Source of the DNA: Bernardetia sp.
GTDB taxonomy: Bacteria > Bacteroidota > Bacteroidia > Cytophagales > Bernardetiaceae
Assembly (NCBI GenBank): GCA_020630575.1
Contig: JAHDBD010000011.1
Span: 105,247-169,246, forward strand
Direction of reading: 5' to 3'
Length of the DNA: 64,000 nucleotides
Part shown: piece by piece, positions 34,767-41,941 of the stretch
Layout of the letters: each line of letters begins with the position of its first letter
Position numbering within the stretch: position 1 is the first letter of the stretch
The notes under the pieces: model-generated
What the model saw: only the letters and a program-made list of their open reading frames with translations
Databases searched by the model: none
What the model was told of the DNA's origin: nothing
Position numbers and translations under genes: made by a program

Positions 34767-34796
34767 ATAGTTTGGCAAAGTTAACTTGCTCACTAA
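34767..34796. repeat. TTGGCAAA palindromic repeat, diverged copy
   Basis: TAGTTTGGCAAAGTTAACTT followed by GCTCACT. It shares AGTTTGGCAAA and the palindromic design with 28052-28077, but the inner arms differ. Confidence 0.45.
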
Positions 34797-34882
34797 TTGT
34801 GTTTAACTACTTGGTGTTCAAAATGCTATTTTAGTTAAAAAAGTAAAAGAAGAAATCTAAAAAACTTAGAAAAACTCATATA

Positions 34883-35416
34883 ATGGAATACATAAAAATT
34901 TTGCAGATTATCTTTGGAATAATCGTTATTCTAAGTGCATTGAATGTTTGGTATCAAAAAGAAGTGATAAAATCAGCTTTTTCATTTTTGGCTACCATGC
35001 TTGGAGTGGCTGCCCTTTTTGTTTTGGAAGGTGCTGATTTTGTAGCTGCAACTCATTTGGCTATTTATGTTGGTGGTGTTGTGGTATTGCTTTTATTTGG
35101 GATTATGTTTGTACATAAAATTTCTGATGAAAAAATTATCTCTGACAAGCAGTACAAACTTTCTGGAATTGTGCTTTCAGTTTTGTTTATTTTATTGATT
35201 TCAAGCTGGATTTTGAGAGGAAATTTAATAGAATTTGTTTCAAATAGTAGTACAAAAAAAGAATTTTTATCTAATCCAGGTATTTCTACACTTGATCAGA
35301 TTGCTCGTCTTTTTCTGACCGATTACATTCTATTTTTCGAATTAGGAGGAATTCTGCTCACTATTGCACTTCTTGGTGTAGCTGTTTTGGTAGGAGAAAA
35401 AAATAACGCTGAATAA
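34883..35416 (+). CDS. nuoJ: NADH-quinone oxidoreductase subunit J
   Basis: A 177-residue integral membrane subunit of complex I with five predicted helices. The family signature lies in helices 2 and 3: the segment KEVIKSAFSFLATMLGVAAL, then FVLEGADFVAATHLAIYVGG and VVVLLLFGIMFV, including the conserved Glu (LEGADF) and the GGVVVL turn. The C-terminal helix GGILLTIALLGVAVLVGEK is also typical. NuoJ normally lies between nuoI and nuoK; here it stands by itself, followed by an unrelated membrane protein. Confidence 0.92.
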   Translation: MEYIKILQIIFGIIVILSALNVWYQKEVIKSAFSFLATMLGVAALFVLEGADFVAATHLAIYVGGVVVLLLFGIMFVHKISDEKIISDKQYKLSGIVLSVLFILLISSWILRGNLIEFVSNSSTKKEFLSNPGISTLDQIARLFLTDYILFFELGGILLTIALLGVAVLVGEKNNAE

Positions 35417-35484
35417 CATTTTCTAGGTAAACTATTAGGATAAAAAATGACTTTTCTGATAACTGATAAATAATAACTGAAATT

Positions 35485-36507
35485 ATGACTGATACATGGA
35501 TAATTGCTCAACTTCTTGCTCAAAGCTGTTGTTTTTGTTTGCTTTTGATGGTCTTAAAGACAGTTTTTAAGATTATCAGAAAATGGAATATTTCTAGTAA
35601 TGATGAAAATCAAATTGACCTTGAAAGGCGTACTTTTTTAGTAGGTGCAGTTTTGGAATTGGTGCTATTATTTCAAAGTTTTTCCTTGATTGCTTTTTTG
35701 GTTACAATTAATGAACATATTCCATCTCTATTGCGTGGCGCAATGTGCGCTACAGGTGCGCTTGAAGCAAATCAGTTTGGTTATCCTCTTTTATATTTTA
35801 AAATAGGAAGTCTGTTTGTGTATATTAGTTTTTTATTTTTACACTTTTTGGATAAAAAAGAACCTACTTACCCTCTTACTCCTCAAAAATACTACCTTGT
35901 TTTTCCTGCTTTTTTATGTGTAAGTACCGAACTTATATTGATGTCACTTTATTTTTGGAACATAAATCCTGATTTGATTGCGACTTGTTGTAGCGTAAGT
36001 TTTTTTAGTCAAGAAATAGATGTTACTACTTTTCTAAACTCTTCAGTTTTTCTCAATGAAGGAATTTTTGCTTGGATTTTTACTGGAAGTGTTTTAGGAA
36101 TTTACTTAATTAGAAATTTATTTAAAAATAATAAATCAGATAAATCGAAGAATATATCTTTGTTACATAATTTTCTACTTTTCATAGATGGCATTTTATA
36201 TATCGTTTTGAGTGTTTATGTTTTGAAATACTTTTTTGTAAAATATATTTACGGTTTGCCTTCTCATTTGTGTTTATTTGATATTTTCTTTCAGAAATAC
36301 AACTATATAGGTTATTTACTTTTCTTCAATCTATTTTTTTTGGGGCTTTTTCTAGTAAATAAACTAATTTTTGTGTTAGTAAAGAATAAATTAAATACCA
36401 ATTATTTAGTTTTTTGGAGTAATTATAAAAAAATCGCTTTGCTATTTTGGGTTTTATCTTGGCTTGTTCCTTGTCTTTATTATTTTTCTTGGGAGGGCAG
36501 TTTGTAG
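35485..36507 (+). CDS. Polytopic membrane protein with conserved-looking cysteines, unknown
   Basis: A 340-residue membrane protein with about eight hydrophobic segments. Cys residues are placed in short motifs at membrane edges: QSCCFCLL, GAMCATGALEANQFGYPLL, ATCCSVSF and LPSHLCLFDIFF. The last, with Y..IGY after it, faintly recalls VKOR-type proteins, but a CxxC is missing. A redox or haem-related role is possible; I cannot assign a family. It lies 68 nt after nuoJ on the same strand and could be co-transcribed. A convergent terminator follows. Confidence 0.6.
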   Translation: MTDTWIIAQLLAQSCCFCLLLMVLKTVFKIIRKWNISSNDENQIDLERRTFLVGAVLELVLLFQSFSLIAFLVTINEHIPSLLRGAMCATGALEANQFGYPLLYFKIGSLFVYISFLFLHFLDKKEPTYPLTPQKYYLVFPAFLCVSTELILMSLYFWNINPDLIATCCSVSFFSQEIDVTTFLNSSVFLNEGIFAWIFTGSVLGIYLIRNLFKNNKSDKSKNISLLHNFLLFIDGILYIVLSVYVLKYFFVKYIYGLPSHLCLFDIFFQKYNYIGYLLFFNLFFLGLFLVNKLIFVLVKNKLNTNYLVFWSNYKKIALLFWVLSWLVPCLYYFSWEGSL

Positions 36508-36581
36508 GAAAACAATTATATACGATAATTTTGGCTTAAAAATATAATTTCAATTAATTTTTGGACATAATTTAGTCCGAT

Positions 36582-36626
36582 AAAAACCCATTATATTAGT
36601 TTTGAAAACTTATACAATGGGTTTTT
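36582..36626. terminator. Bidirectional terminator
   Basis: AAAAACCCATT (36582-36592) pairs perfectly with AATGGGTTTTT (36616-36626), between the membrane-protein gene (+) and the response-regulator gene (-). Confidence 0.75.
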
Positions 36627-36656
36627 CTTCATTTAATGAAAATAAGGATTATCAAA

Positions 36657-37811
36657 CTAAGCATGTTTTTTTACATCATCAGCTGTGATTGCTTTTCCAC
36701 TCATGATGATAAGTCTTTCTACTACATTTCTGAGTTCACGTATATTTCCTGTCCAGTCATGTTTTTGAAGTTCTTTCAATGCTGCTGCATCAATTTTCTT
36801 TTTAGGCTCACCATATTCAGTAGCAATTTGATCTAAAAAATGTTCTACCAAAAGAGGAATATCATCTCTACGATCATTGAGAGCAGGAACTTTTATCAAA
36901 ATAACCCCCAAACGATGGTACAAATCTTCTCTAAAATTTCCATTTTTTATTTCTTCTTTTAGATTTTTGTTGGTTGCAGCCACTACACGAACATCAACTT
37001 TAATTTCTTTATCACCACCTACACGAGTAATTTTGTGTTCTTGCAAAGCACGTAAAACTTTTGCTTGTGCCGAAAGACTCATGTCGCCAATTTCGTCAAG
37101 AAATAAAGTGCCTTTATCTGCCAATTCAAACTTACCAATACGCTGTTTGATAGCTGATGTAAAAGAGCCTTTTTCATGTCCGAAAAGCTCACTTTCTATA
37201 AGCTCAGAAGGAATGGCAGCACAGTTTACTTCTACTAAAAGATGCGCCGAACGCTCACTTTTTTCGTGTAACCACTTAGCAACTAACTCTTTACCTGAAC
37301 CGTTAGGTCCTGTAATCATAACACGAGCATCTGTAGGCGCAACTTTTTCGATAGTTTCTTTTACATCATGGATAGCTTGTGATTCTCCAATAATATCAAT
37401 CGTTTTAGGTACTTTTTTCTTTAATGTTTTAGTTTCTGTAACGAGCTGGGTTTTTTCCATTGCATTACGAATTGTAACCAAAAGACGGTTCAAATCGGGT
37501 GGTTTTTCGATAAAATCAAATGCTCCTTTTTTGGTACATTCAACAGCAGTTTCGATGTTTCCGTGTGCCGAAATCATAATAAAAGCGTTTTCTCTACCTA
37601 ATTCGGTAGACTTTTGTAATACTTCTATGCCGTCCATTTTCGGCATTTTGATGTCACACAAAACCACATCATAATTATTAATAAGCAACATATCAAGACC
37701 TTGCTGTCCGTCTTTGGCTTCATCTATTTCGTACTTTTCGTACTCCAAAATATCTCGGAGTGTATGACGAATAGCAGCTTCATCGTCTATGATAAGAATT
37801 TTTTTTGGCAT
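36657..37811 (-). CDS. NtrC-like response regulator without DNA-binding domain
   Basis: A 384-residue protein: receiver domain 1-120 with phospho-acceptor Asp53 in VVLCDIKMPKMDG, a linker, then an AAA+ domain (about 145-380) with Walker A GPNGSGKE, Walker B TLFLDEIGD and the arginine-finger region VRVVAATNKNL...FREDLYHRL. Where sigma-54 activators have GAFTGA, this protein has GSFTSA. It ends right after NIRELRNVVERLIIMSGKAI, so the Fis-type helix-turn-helix is absent. From memory, this shorter form recurs in Bacteroidota. It may act without specific DNA binding, or not through sigma-54 at all. No kinase gene is adjacent. Confidence 0.88.
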   Translation of the reverse strand: MPKKILIIDDEAAIRHTLRDILEYEKYEIDEAKDGQQGLDMLLINNYDVVLCDIKMPKMDGIEVLQKSTELGRENAFIMISAHGNIETAVECTKKGAFDFIEKPPDLNRLLVTIRNAMEKTQLVTETKTLKKKVPKTIDIIGESQAIHDVKETIEKVAPTDARVMITGPNGSGKELVAKWLHEKSERSAHLLVEVNCAAIPSELIESELFGHEKGSFTSAIKQRIGKFELADKGTLFLDEIGDMSLSAQAKVLRALQEHKITRVGGDKEIKVDVRVVAATNKNLKEEIKNGNFREDLYHRLGVILIKVPALNDRRDDIPLLVEHFLDQIATEYGEPKKKIDAAALKELQKHDWTGNIRELRNVVERLIIMSGKAITADDVKKHA

Positions 37812-37830
37812 AAAATAAATGGTGCTTGTG

Positions 37831-37856
37831 TTATTGGTCAGCTGACCAACAACGGC
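37831..37856. repeat. Palindromic repeat family 1, copy g
   Basis: TTGGTCA-GC-TGACCAA followed by CAACGGCG. The arms resemble the other family 1 copies with compensated changes and a shorter loop. Confidence 0.45.
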
Positions 37857-37875
37857 GAGAAAATGTTTTTTAAAA

Positions 37876-37906
37876 TCATCAACGAGACTTTGCCATCGTT
37901 GAGGAC
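37876..37906. repeat. Palindromic repeat family 2
   Basis: TCAACGA (37879-37885) pairs with TCGTTGA (37896-37902). Related copies lie at 44595-44637 and 62853-62892. Here and near 44600 a family 1 copy lies beside it. Confidence 0.45.
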
Positions 37907-38200
37907 GTTGTTATATAGCAATCTACAATAAGAAAAGAGTTTTTACAAGAAAAAGTTTGAAAATTATCTATCTGAAAAGTAATTTGGAATTTAATTAAAT
38001 TTGTACTGAAGATTTGATTTTAAAAAAAAATGTTACTTTTTCATTACTTTAGCAAGCTATTTATACTAACCAGTTCTCTATATAAACTATAAACTAATTT
38101 AAACAAACACACTTTTTTATATGTTGTTTTGAAAATTATTTTTTTTGTATAAAAAATCACTACTTTACACTACTTACAACGTTTATTATATTTTAGATAA

Positions 38201-38611
38201 ATGAAAACAGAAATAAATGCCACAGAGTTCTATTCCTTATCAGCAGATTACTCTAAAAATAGGATTTATTATATCCACTTAAAAGCGAAATGGAGAAATG
38301 ATGCTATTTTCGAACAATTTCGCTCTGATTGGATAAAAGCAGTAGATAGCATGCAAAAAAATTTTACTGTCTTAGCAGATTTAAAACTTATGCAACCTAT
38401 GTCTAATAAGTTTCAAAAAATAATGGAAGAATTACAGCAATATCAATTAGATAATGGTTTCTTATATTCAGCCTCAGTTATTTCAGCAGATGATATTGCT
38501 GTTTTGCAAGTTCAGAGAACTGTCAATCGTACTGAGCTTTCTGTCAAACATTTCAAAACAGAAGAACAAGCCGAAGATTTTTTAGATGAAATTGTAGAAA
38601 AAATGAAATAA
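38201..38611 (+). CDS. STAS/SpoIIAA-like hypothetical protein
   Basis: A 136-residue soluble protein. The alternation of strands and helices (YYIHLKAKWRNDAIFEQF; MQKNFTVLADLKLMQPMSN; QLDNGFLYSASVISADDIAV; FKTEEQAEDFLDEIVEKM) resembles SpoIIAA-like/STAS-type domains that lack a clear phospho-Ser site. Function unknown. It is monocistronic and lies after a 390-nt spacer. Confidence 0.5.
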   Translation: MKTEINATEFYSLSADYSKNRIYYIHLKAKWRNDAIFEQFRSDWIKAVDSMQKNFTVLADLKLMQPMSNKFQKIMEELQQYQLDNGFLYSASVISADDIAVLQVQRTVNRTELSVKHFKTEEQAEDFLDEIVEKMK

Positions 38612-38673
38612 GTATAGAGTAAATTTTCTAGTGCAATAATAGAAGTTAAAACCATAACCTTGCTTTTCGTAAT

Positions 38674-39147
38674 CCTATTTAATCCCTCCTTACGAATTAT
38701 AAAAAAAGGTATTTAAAGTTGTTTAAATGGCTTTTTTGCTTAATTGTCATGACAAATCTAGTATTCCAAATTGCAAGGTTTCCTTCAAGATAGCACTAAA
38801 ACCTTGCAAAATATGTTTTTTATGCTCGGAAAAGCCCTACTCAATATCAAACCCACCTCTTTTTACCCCATCTTTCAATTTCCATTGACAGGAATCAGTA
38901 ACTTGTTTTACTGGCTCATCAAATAGATTGGACGTATTTTGAAGATACTTTTAAATTGTATTATTCTAATGTAGGGCAGGCTTCTATTCCCATTCGTATG
39001 CAAATACTTGGAATTTGAAAAAATGGATAAAGAAGACAAAAGAGAGTGCCTTTAATTCATTTGACTTTATTTTGAAAACGCTTTTTTCTGATTTTTATCC
39101 CATTTTTTTATAAAAAAAACAAGGTTTATAAAGAGGGACTAAATAGG
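38674..39147 (+). mobile_element. Degenerate insertion-sequence remnant with terminal inverted repeats
   Basis: An 18-nt left end (38674-38691, CCTATTTAATCCCTCCTT) and an inverted right end (39130-39147, AAAGAGGGACTAAATAGG) match at 16 of 18 positions. They enclose 474 bp containing a transposase fragment and a further hairpin (TGCAAGGTTT...AAACCTTGCA, 38772-38808). It is too short for a functional element. Flanking target-site duplication is not obvious. Confidence 0.55.
38902..39018 (+). pseudogene. IS5/IS1182-like transposase N-terminal fragment
   Basis: An open stretch reads LVLLAHQIDWTYFEDTFKLY followed by YSNVGQASIPIRMQILGI and a stop. This matches the N-terminal domain of IS1182/IS5-type DDE transposases (HPLVxLAxxIDWxxfexxfxxxYSxxGrpxxPIRlmvgLLiL). 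There is no start codon and no DDE domain, and neighbouring frames contain stops, so it is a decayed remnant. Confidence 0.6.
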
Positions 39148-39239
39148 TTTGTATTGAAGCACTACGAACGGATGGCTTATATTTTTTATAATAATTTCAT
39201 TTCTTATCTTAAGTCAAGTAGACTGTTATTTGCTTCATT

Positions 39240-39247
39240 TATCTTTG
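39240..39247 (+). promoter_or_regulatory. Candidate -7 element
   Basis: TATCTTTG, the same octamer as before ald and nuoJ, 40 nt upstream of a short reading frame. Confidence 0.2.
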
Positions 39248-39287
39248 TGTCATTATAAATTTAATACAAATCAATATTTTAGTTATT

Positions 39288-39413
39288 ATGAAACAGTCAA
39301 TTTATTTAAGAGCAATTCTAATTTTTGCAGGTGTTATGAAAGTAGTATTTCTTATATTATTCGTTAATAAATCTACAGTTTTTTTATATTCAAAAGTCTG
39401 TGCAAAATATTAA
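39288..39413 (+). CDS. Possible small membrane peptide
   Basis: ATG-started frame of 41 codons (MKQSIYLRAILIFAGVMKVV and a further hydrophobic stretch) preceded by a TATCTTTG element. A T7 tract near its end shifts to a second hydrophobic frame (KLILVAVFFLPVMDY), so it may instead be the rest of a broken membrane-protein gene. Not recognised. Confidence 0.2.
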   Translation: MKQSIYLRAILIFAGVMKVVFLILFVNKSTVFLYSKVCAKY

Positions 39414-39453
39414 GTCTATTTTTGCTAAGCTGATTTTAGTGGCAGTGTTTTTT

Positions 39454-39795
39454 CTACCCGTTATGGATTATATACTCGGTAATCGTGTTGTTATCAATTG
39501 TTAAAATCAAATGACCAGTATTAATTCCTTCTCTAGTATGTCCAAGAAAGTACTCAAGTTGTTTTTCAGTTTTTTTATCTGGTTGACCAAGCAGTTTCAT
39601 TACTTGTTCAATTGACATTCCTTTTAAGTCATATTCGTCAATCAAGTCTTCTGTCATATCCCAACGTAAAGACAAATCTACTTCTGATTCTTCCCAATTT
39701 CTCCATTCTTCGGAGTTAAATTTAGTTCGGTTACAACCTGTCAACGAAATGGTCAAGGTCATAAAAATAAAAATTAGTTGGAAAAATATTTTCAT
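39454..39795 (-). CDS. BamE/SmpA-like small lipoprotein
   Basis: A 113-residue lipoprotein with lipobox SLTGC. The mature part includes LRWDMTEDLIDEYDLKGMSI and EQVMKLLGQPD, the latter the typical helix and G-x-P-D turn of BamE/SmpA-OmlA-like domains, then strands EYFLGHTREG and GHLILTIDNNTITEY. It is a stand-alone gene and could be an envelope-assembly or binding protein. It lies next to the insertion-sequence remnant, transcribed toward it. Confidence 0.7.
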   Translation of the reverse strand: MKIFFQLIFIFMTLTISLTGCNRTKFNSEEWRNWEESEVDLSLRWDMTEDLIDEYDLKGMSIEQVMKLLGQPDKKTEKQLEYFLGHTREGINTGHLILTIDNNTITEYIIHNG

Positions 39796-39946
39796 TGGTT
39801 AGTGTCGTTCTTTTTAAAATTGGTCACAACTTGTATATAAACAAACTGCGTTCAATTATTTAAATAATTTCGTATATCTCTCTAAATAAAGTAGTAAACG
39901 AATGTTATTGCTTTAAAGAGAAGTGATTCTTAGAAAAAAATAAAAA

Positions 39947-39980
39947 AACGCATTGAATTAAACTAATAAAACAATGCGTT
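39947..39980 (-). terminator. Terminator of ilvE
   Basis: AACGCATTG (39947-39955) pairs with CAATGCGTT (39972-39980). On the minus strand a run of T follows, about 30 nt after the ilvE stop. Confidence 0.8.
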
Positions 39981-40006
39981 CACCATTTACCATTCATAAT
40001 TTCAGA

Positions 40007-41092
40007 TTAGACTTTTTCCATCCACCCAAAACGGTCTTCACTTTCTGCTGAACGAATAGCTTTTAATTCTTTCAAAATATGATTACTTATTTTACGAGTT
40101 TCTATGGCAGGGAGTTCATAATCTATACCTTCTATTCCAATGGCTGCAATTTGAGAAATTACGGCTGCTGTTCCTACTCCAAAGGCTTCTGTTAGGTTGC
40201 CATTTTTCATAGCTCCTTCTATCTCTGCTACTGTTACAGGTCGTTCTTCTACTTCATAGCCCAAATCTTTTGCTAAGACAACCAAACTTTTGCGAGTGAT
40301 TCCATTCAAAATAGTATCTCCTACGGGTGGCGTAAGTATTTTTCCTTTGCTTCCATCATCAATGACAAACATAATATTCATTGTTCCAGACTCCTCAATG
40401 TATTTGTGTTCTTTTGCATCTGTCCAGATAAGCTGATGATATCCTTCTTCTTGTGCTAATTTAGCTGGATATAAAGCTGCTGCATAATTTCCTCCCGTTT
40501 TTGCATTTCCTGTGCCTCCACTTGCAGCACGAACAAATTTAGTTTCTACTTTTACACGTACAGGTTGTGTATAGTATGCACCCACAGGACATGTAAAAAT
40601 GATAAATTTATACTCTTCGGCAGGACGAACTCCCAAAAAACCTTCAGATGCAAAGATGAATGGACGAATATAAAGTGAACTTCCTTCCGATTTAGGAACC
40701 CATTTTCTATCTACATCTATCAATTTTTTTAGTCCTTGCATAAAAATTTCCTTGTTCATTTTAGGAATACACATACGCTCACAAGAACGCATTAAACGCT
40801 CATAATTTTCTTCTGGACGGAAAAGAACAACTTCATCTTTTTTATTATAGAACGCTTTCATTCCTTCAAAAATAGTTTGAGAATAATGAAGAGTCGAAGC
40901 TGCTGGACTCAATGAAAGGTTACCATAAGGCACAATTTTAAAATCTGTCCAAGCTCCATCTTTATAATCAGCAATAAACATGTGGTCAGAAAAAACATGA
41001 CCAAAAGGAATATTATCTTGGTCTAATTCTGTAATGCGTGAATGTGCTGTTGGCTGAACATCAATATAAATACTTGTGTCGGTAGAGAGCAT
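40007..41092 (-). CDS. ilvE: Branched-chain amino acid aminotransferase
   Basis: A 361-residue fold-type IV PLP enzyme that transaminates Leu, Ile and Val. Catalytic Lys198 sits in GTGNAKTGGNYAAALYPA. Other family motifs are HYSQTIFEGMKAF, LYIRPFIFASE and YIEESGTMNIMFV with the PLP-pyridine Glu, and a C-terminal GTAAVISQI. The length and motifs fit the group II (eukaryote-like) BCAT form. It is monocistronic with its own terminator; no other branched-chain gene is adjacent. Confidence 0.94.
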   Translation of the reverse strand: MLSTDTSIYIDVQPTAHSRITELDQDNIPFGHVFSDHMFIADYKDGAWTDFKIVPYGNLSLSPAASTLHYSQTIFEGMKAFYNKKDEVVLFRPEENYERLMRSCERMCIPKMNKEIFMQGLKKLIDVDRKWVPKSEGSSLYIRPFIFASEGFLGVRPAEEYKFIIFTCPVGAYYTQPVRVKVETKFVRAASGGTGNAKTGGNYAAALYPAKLAQEEGYHQLIWTDAKEHKYIEESGTMNIMFVIDDGSKGKILTPPVGDTILNGITRKSLVVLAKDLGYEVEERPVTVAEIEGAMKNGNLTEAFGVGTAAVISQIAAIGIEGIDYELPAIETRKISNHILKELKAIRSAESEDRFGWMEKV

Positions 41093-41479
41093 ATTTGTAT
41101 AAATTTTTGTGATTTTTATTTAGTGAAATAGGGTAATACAAAATTGAAATTCTAAAACGATACACAATGAAACAGAATAAAATTTTGATATTTTTTTATT
41201 AACAAATTTTAATTTTATTTCTATGTGAAAAAAATTCTGAAAACATGGTAATTTAGAATCTTGAATAAAACAAGTTTCATTTTTTTCTTTAAAACAAAGT
41301 AAAAATAGAACTCTGCTTTTATTCTTAGCAAGATACTAAAATTAGAGCAGTTTTAAAAGCAAATGTTTTTTGTATTGTTCTACTATTAAACTAAAAAAGT
41401 AAGAATTTGATTATTCCAATAGATAAATATTATCAATCTATTTCAATATTTTTTAAGAAAAAAGTAACTCTCTAAAAAT
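41093..41479. other. Upstream region of ilvE
   Basis: AT-rich spacer of almost 400 nt. No hairpin or -7 element convincing enough to name. Confidence 0.4.
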
Positions 41480-41589
41480 TCAAAAGAATGGTAGTCCAAC
41501 CTGTTGTGGTTTCCCAAGCTGATGTGCCAAATTAGGATCACAATAAATCCCTCCTATATAAATAACATTAAGTAATACTATTATAAAAA

Positions 41590-41841
41590 TCAACAGATTA
41601 TTTTTTTTGCTTCTCTGACAATTTGCACTATGTCGTTGGTGGGGACACCAACAACGGCAGGCTGTTTGTTTTCATCGGTACTAATATTTGATGCAACACT
41701 GATACCTGTTTGGTTTTCTTCGGTTTCGGTAAGCTTATCTAAAGAAAATTTGTAAAGTTCACTTTGAAGAGAATCTATTTGAGCAAAAGAAGAAAAGCAA
41801 CTGAAACTCAATAAAGAGAATAAGAGTAAAGTGTTTTTCAT
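41590..41841 (-). CDS. Short exported protein carrying an in-frame palindromic repeat
   Basis: An 83-residue protein with signal peptide (MKNTLLLFSLLSFSCFSSFA). A copy of repeat family 1 lies inside the coding sequence and supplies residues AVVGVPTND. The frame ends at IVREAKKIIC, directly after an 8-nt A tract (41601-41608 on the plus strand as T8). One more A would continue the frame as NNLLIFIIVLLNVIYIGGIY and a CDPNLAHQLGKPQQVGLPFF tail, stopping at 41480, i.e. a membrane helix plus a short tail. So the gene may be frameshifted. Function unknown. Confidence 0.5.
   Translation of the reverse strand: MKNTLLLFSLLSFSCFSSFAQIDSLQSELYKFSLDKLTETEENQTGISVASNISTDENKQPAVVGVPTNDIVQIVREAKKIIC
41632..41657. 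repeat. Palindromic repeat family 1, copy d (intragenic)
   Basis: GTTGGTG-GGGA-CACCAAC followed by AACGG. This copy lies in frame inside a small exported-protein gene. Confidence 0.6.
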
Positions 41842-41941
41842 AAGAATAGATTTTTAATTTTATATAGTTAATTTTACTGGTGTTTTAAAAAAAACCGTAA
41901 AATTGTATAAAAATTTATTTCCTTTTTATTTGATTTCAATT

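Larger units (their letters stand above)
34459..34882. other. Intergenic region upstream of nuoJ
   Basis: About 420 nt with a TATCTTTG promoter-like element and a diverged copy of the TTGGCAAA palindromic repeat (both listed separately). Otherwise AT-rich without a gene. Confidence 0.45.
37812..38200. other. Intergenic region with two palindromic repeats
   Basis: Divergent spacer. Family 1 and family 2 palindromes lie within the first 100 nt, and the rest is AT-rich. No gene was seen. Confidence 0.5.

Noticed and set aside
36877..37674. 265-codon plus-strand open frame
   Set aside because: It is antisense to the response-regulator gene, whose domains are all recognisable; composition is Ser/Thr/Phe-rich as expected for a shadow frame.
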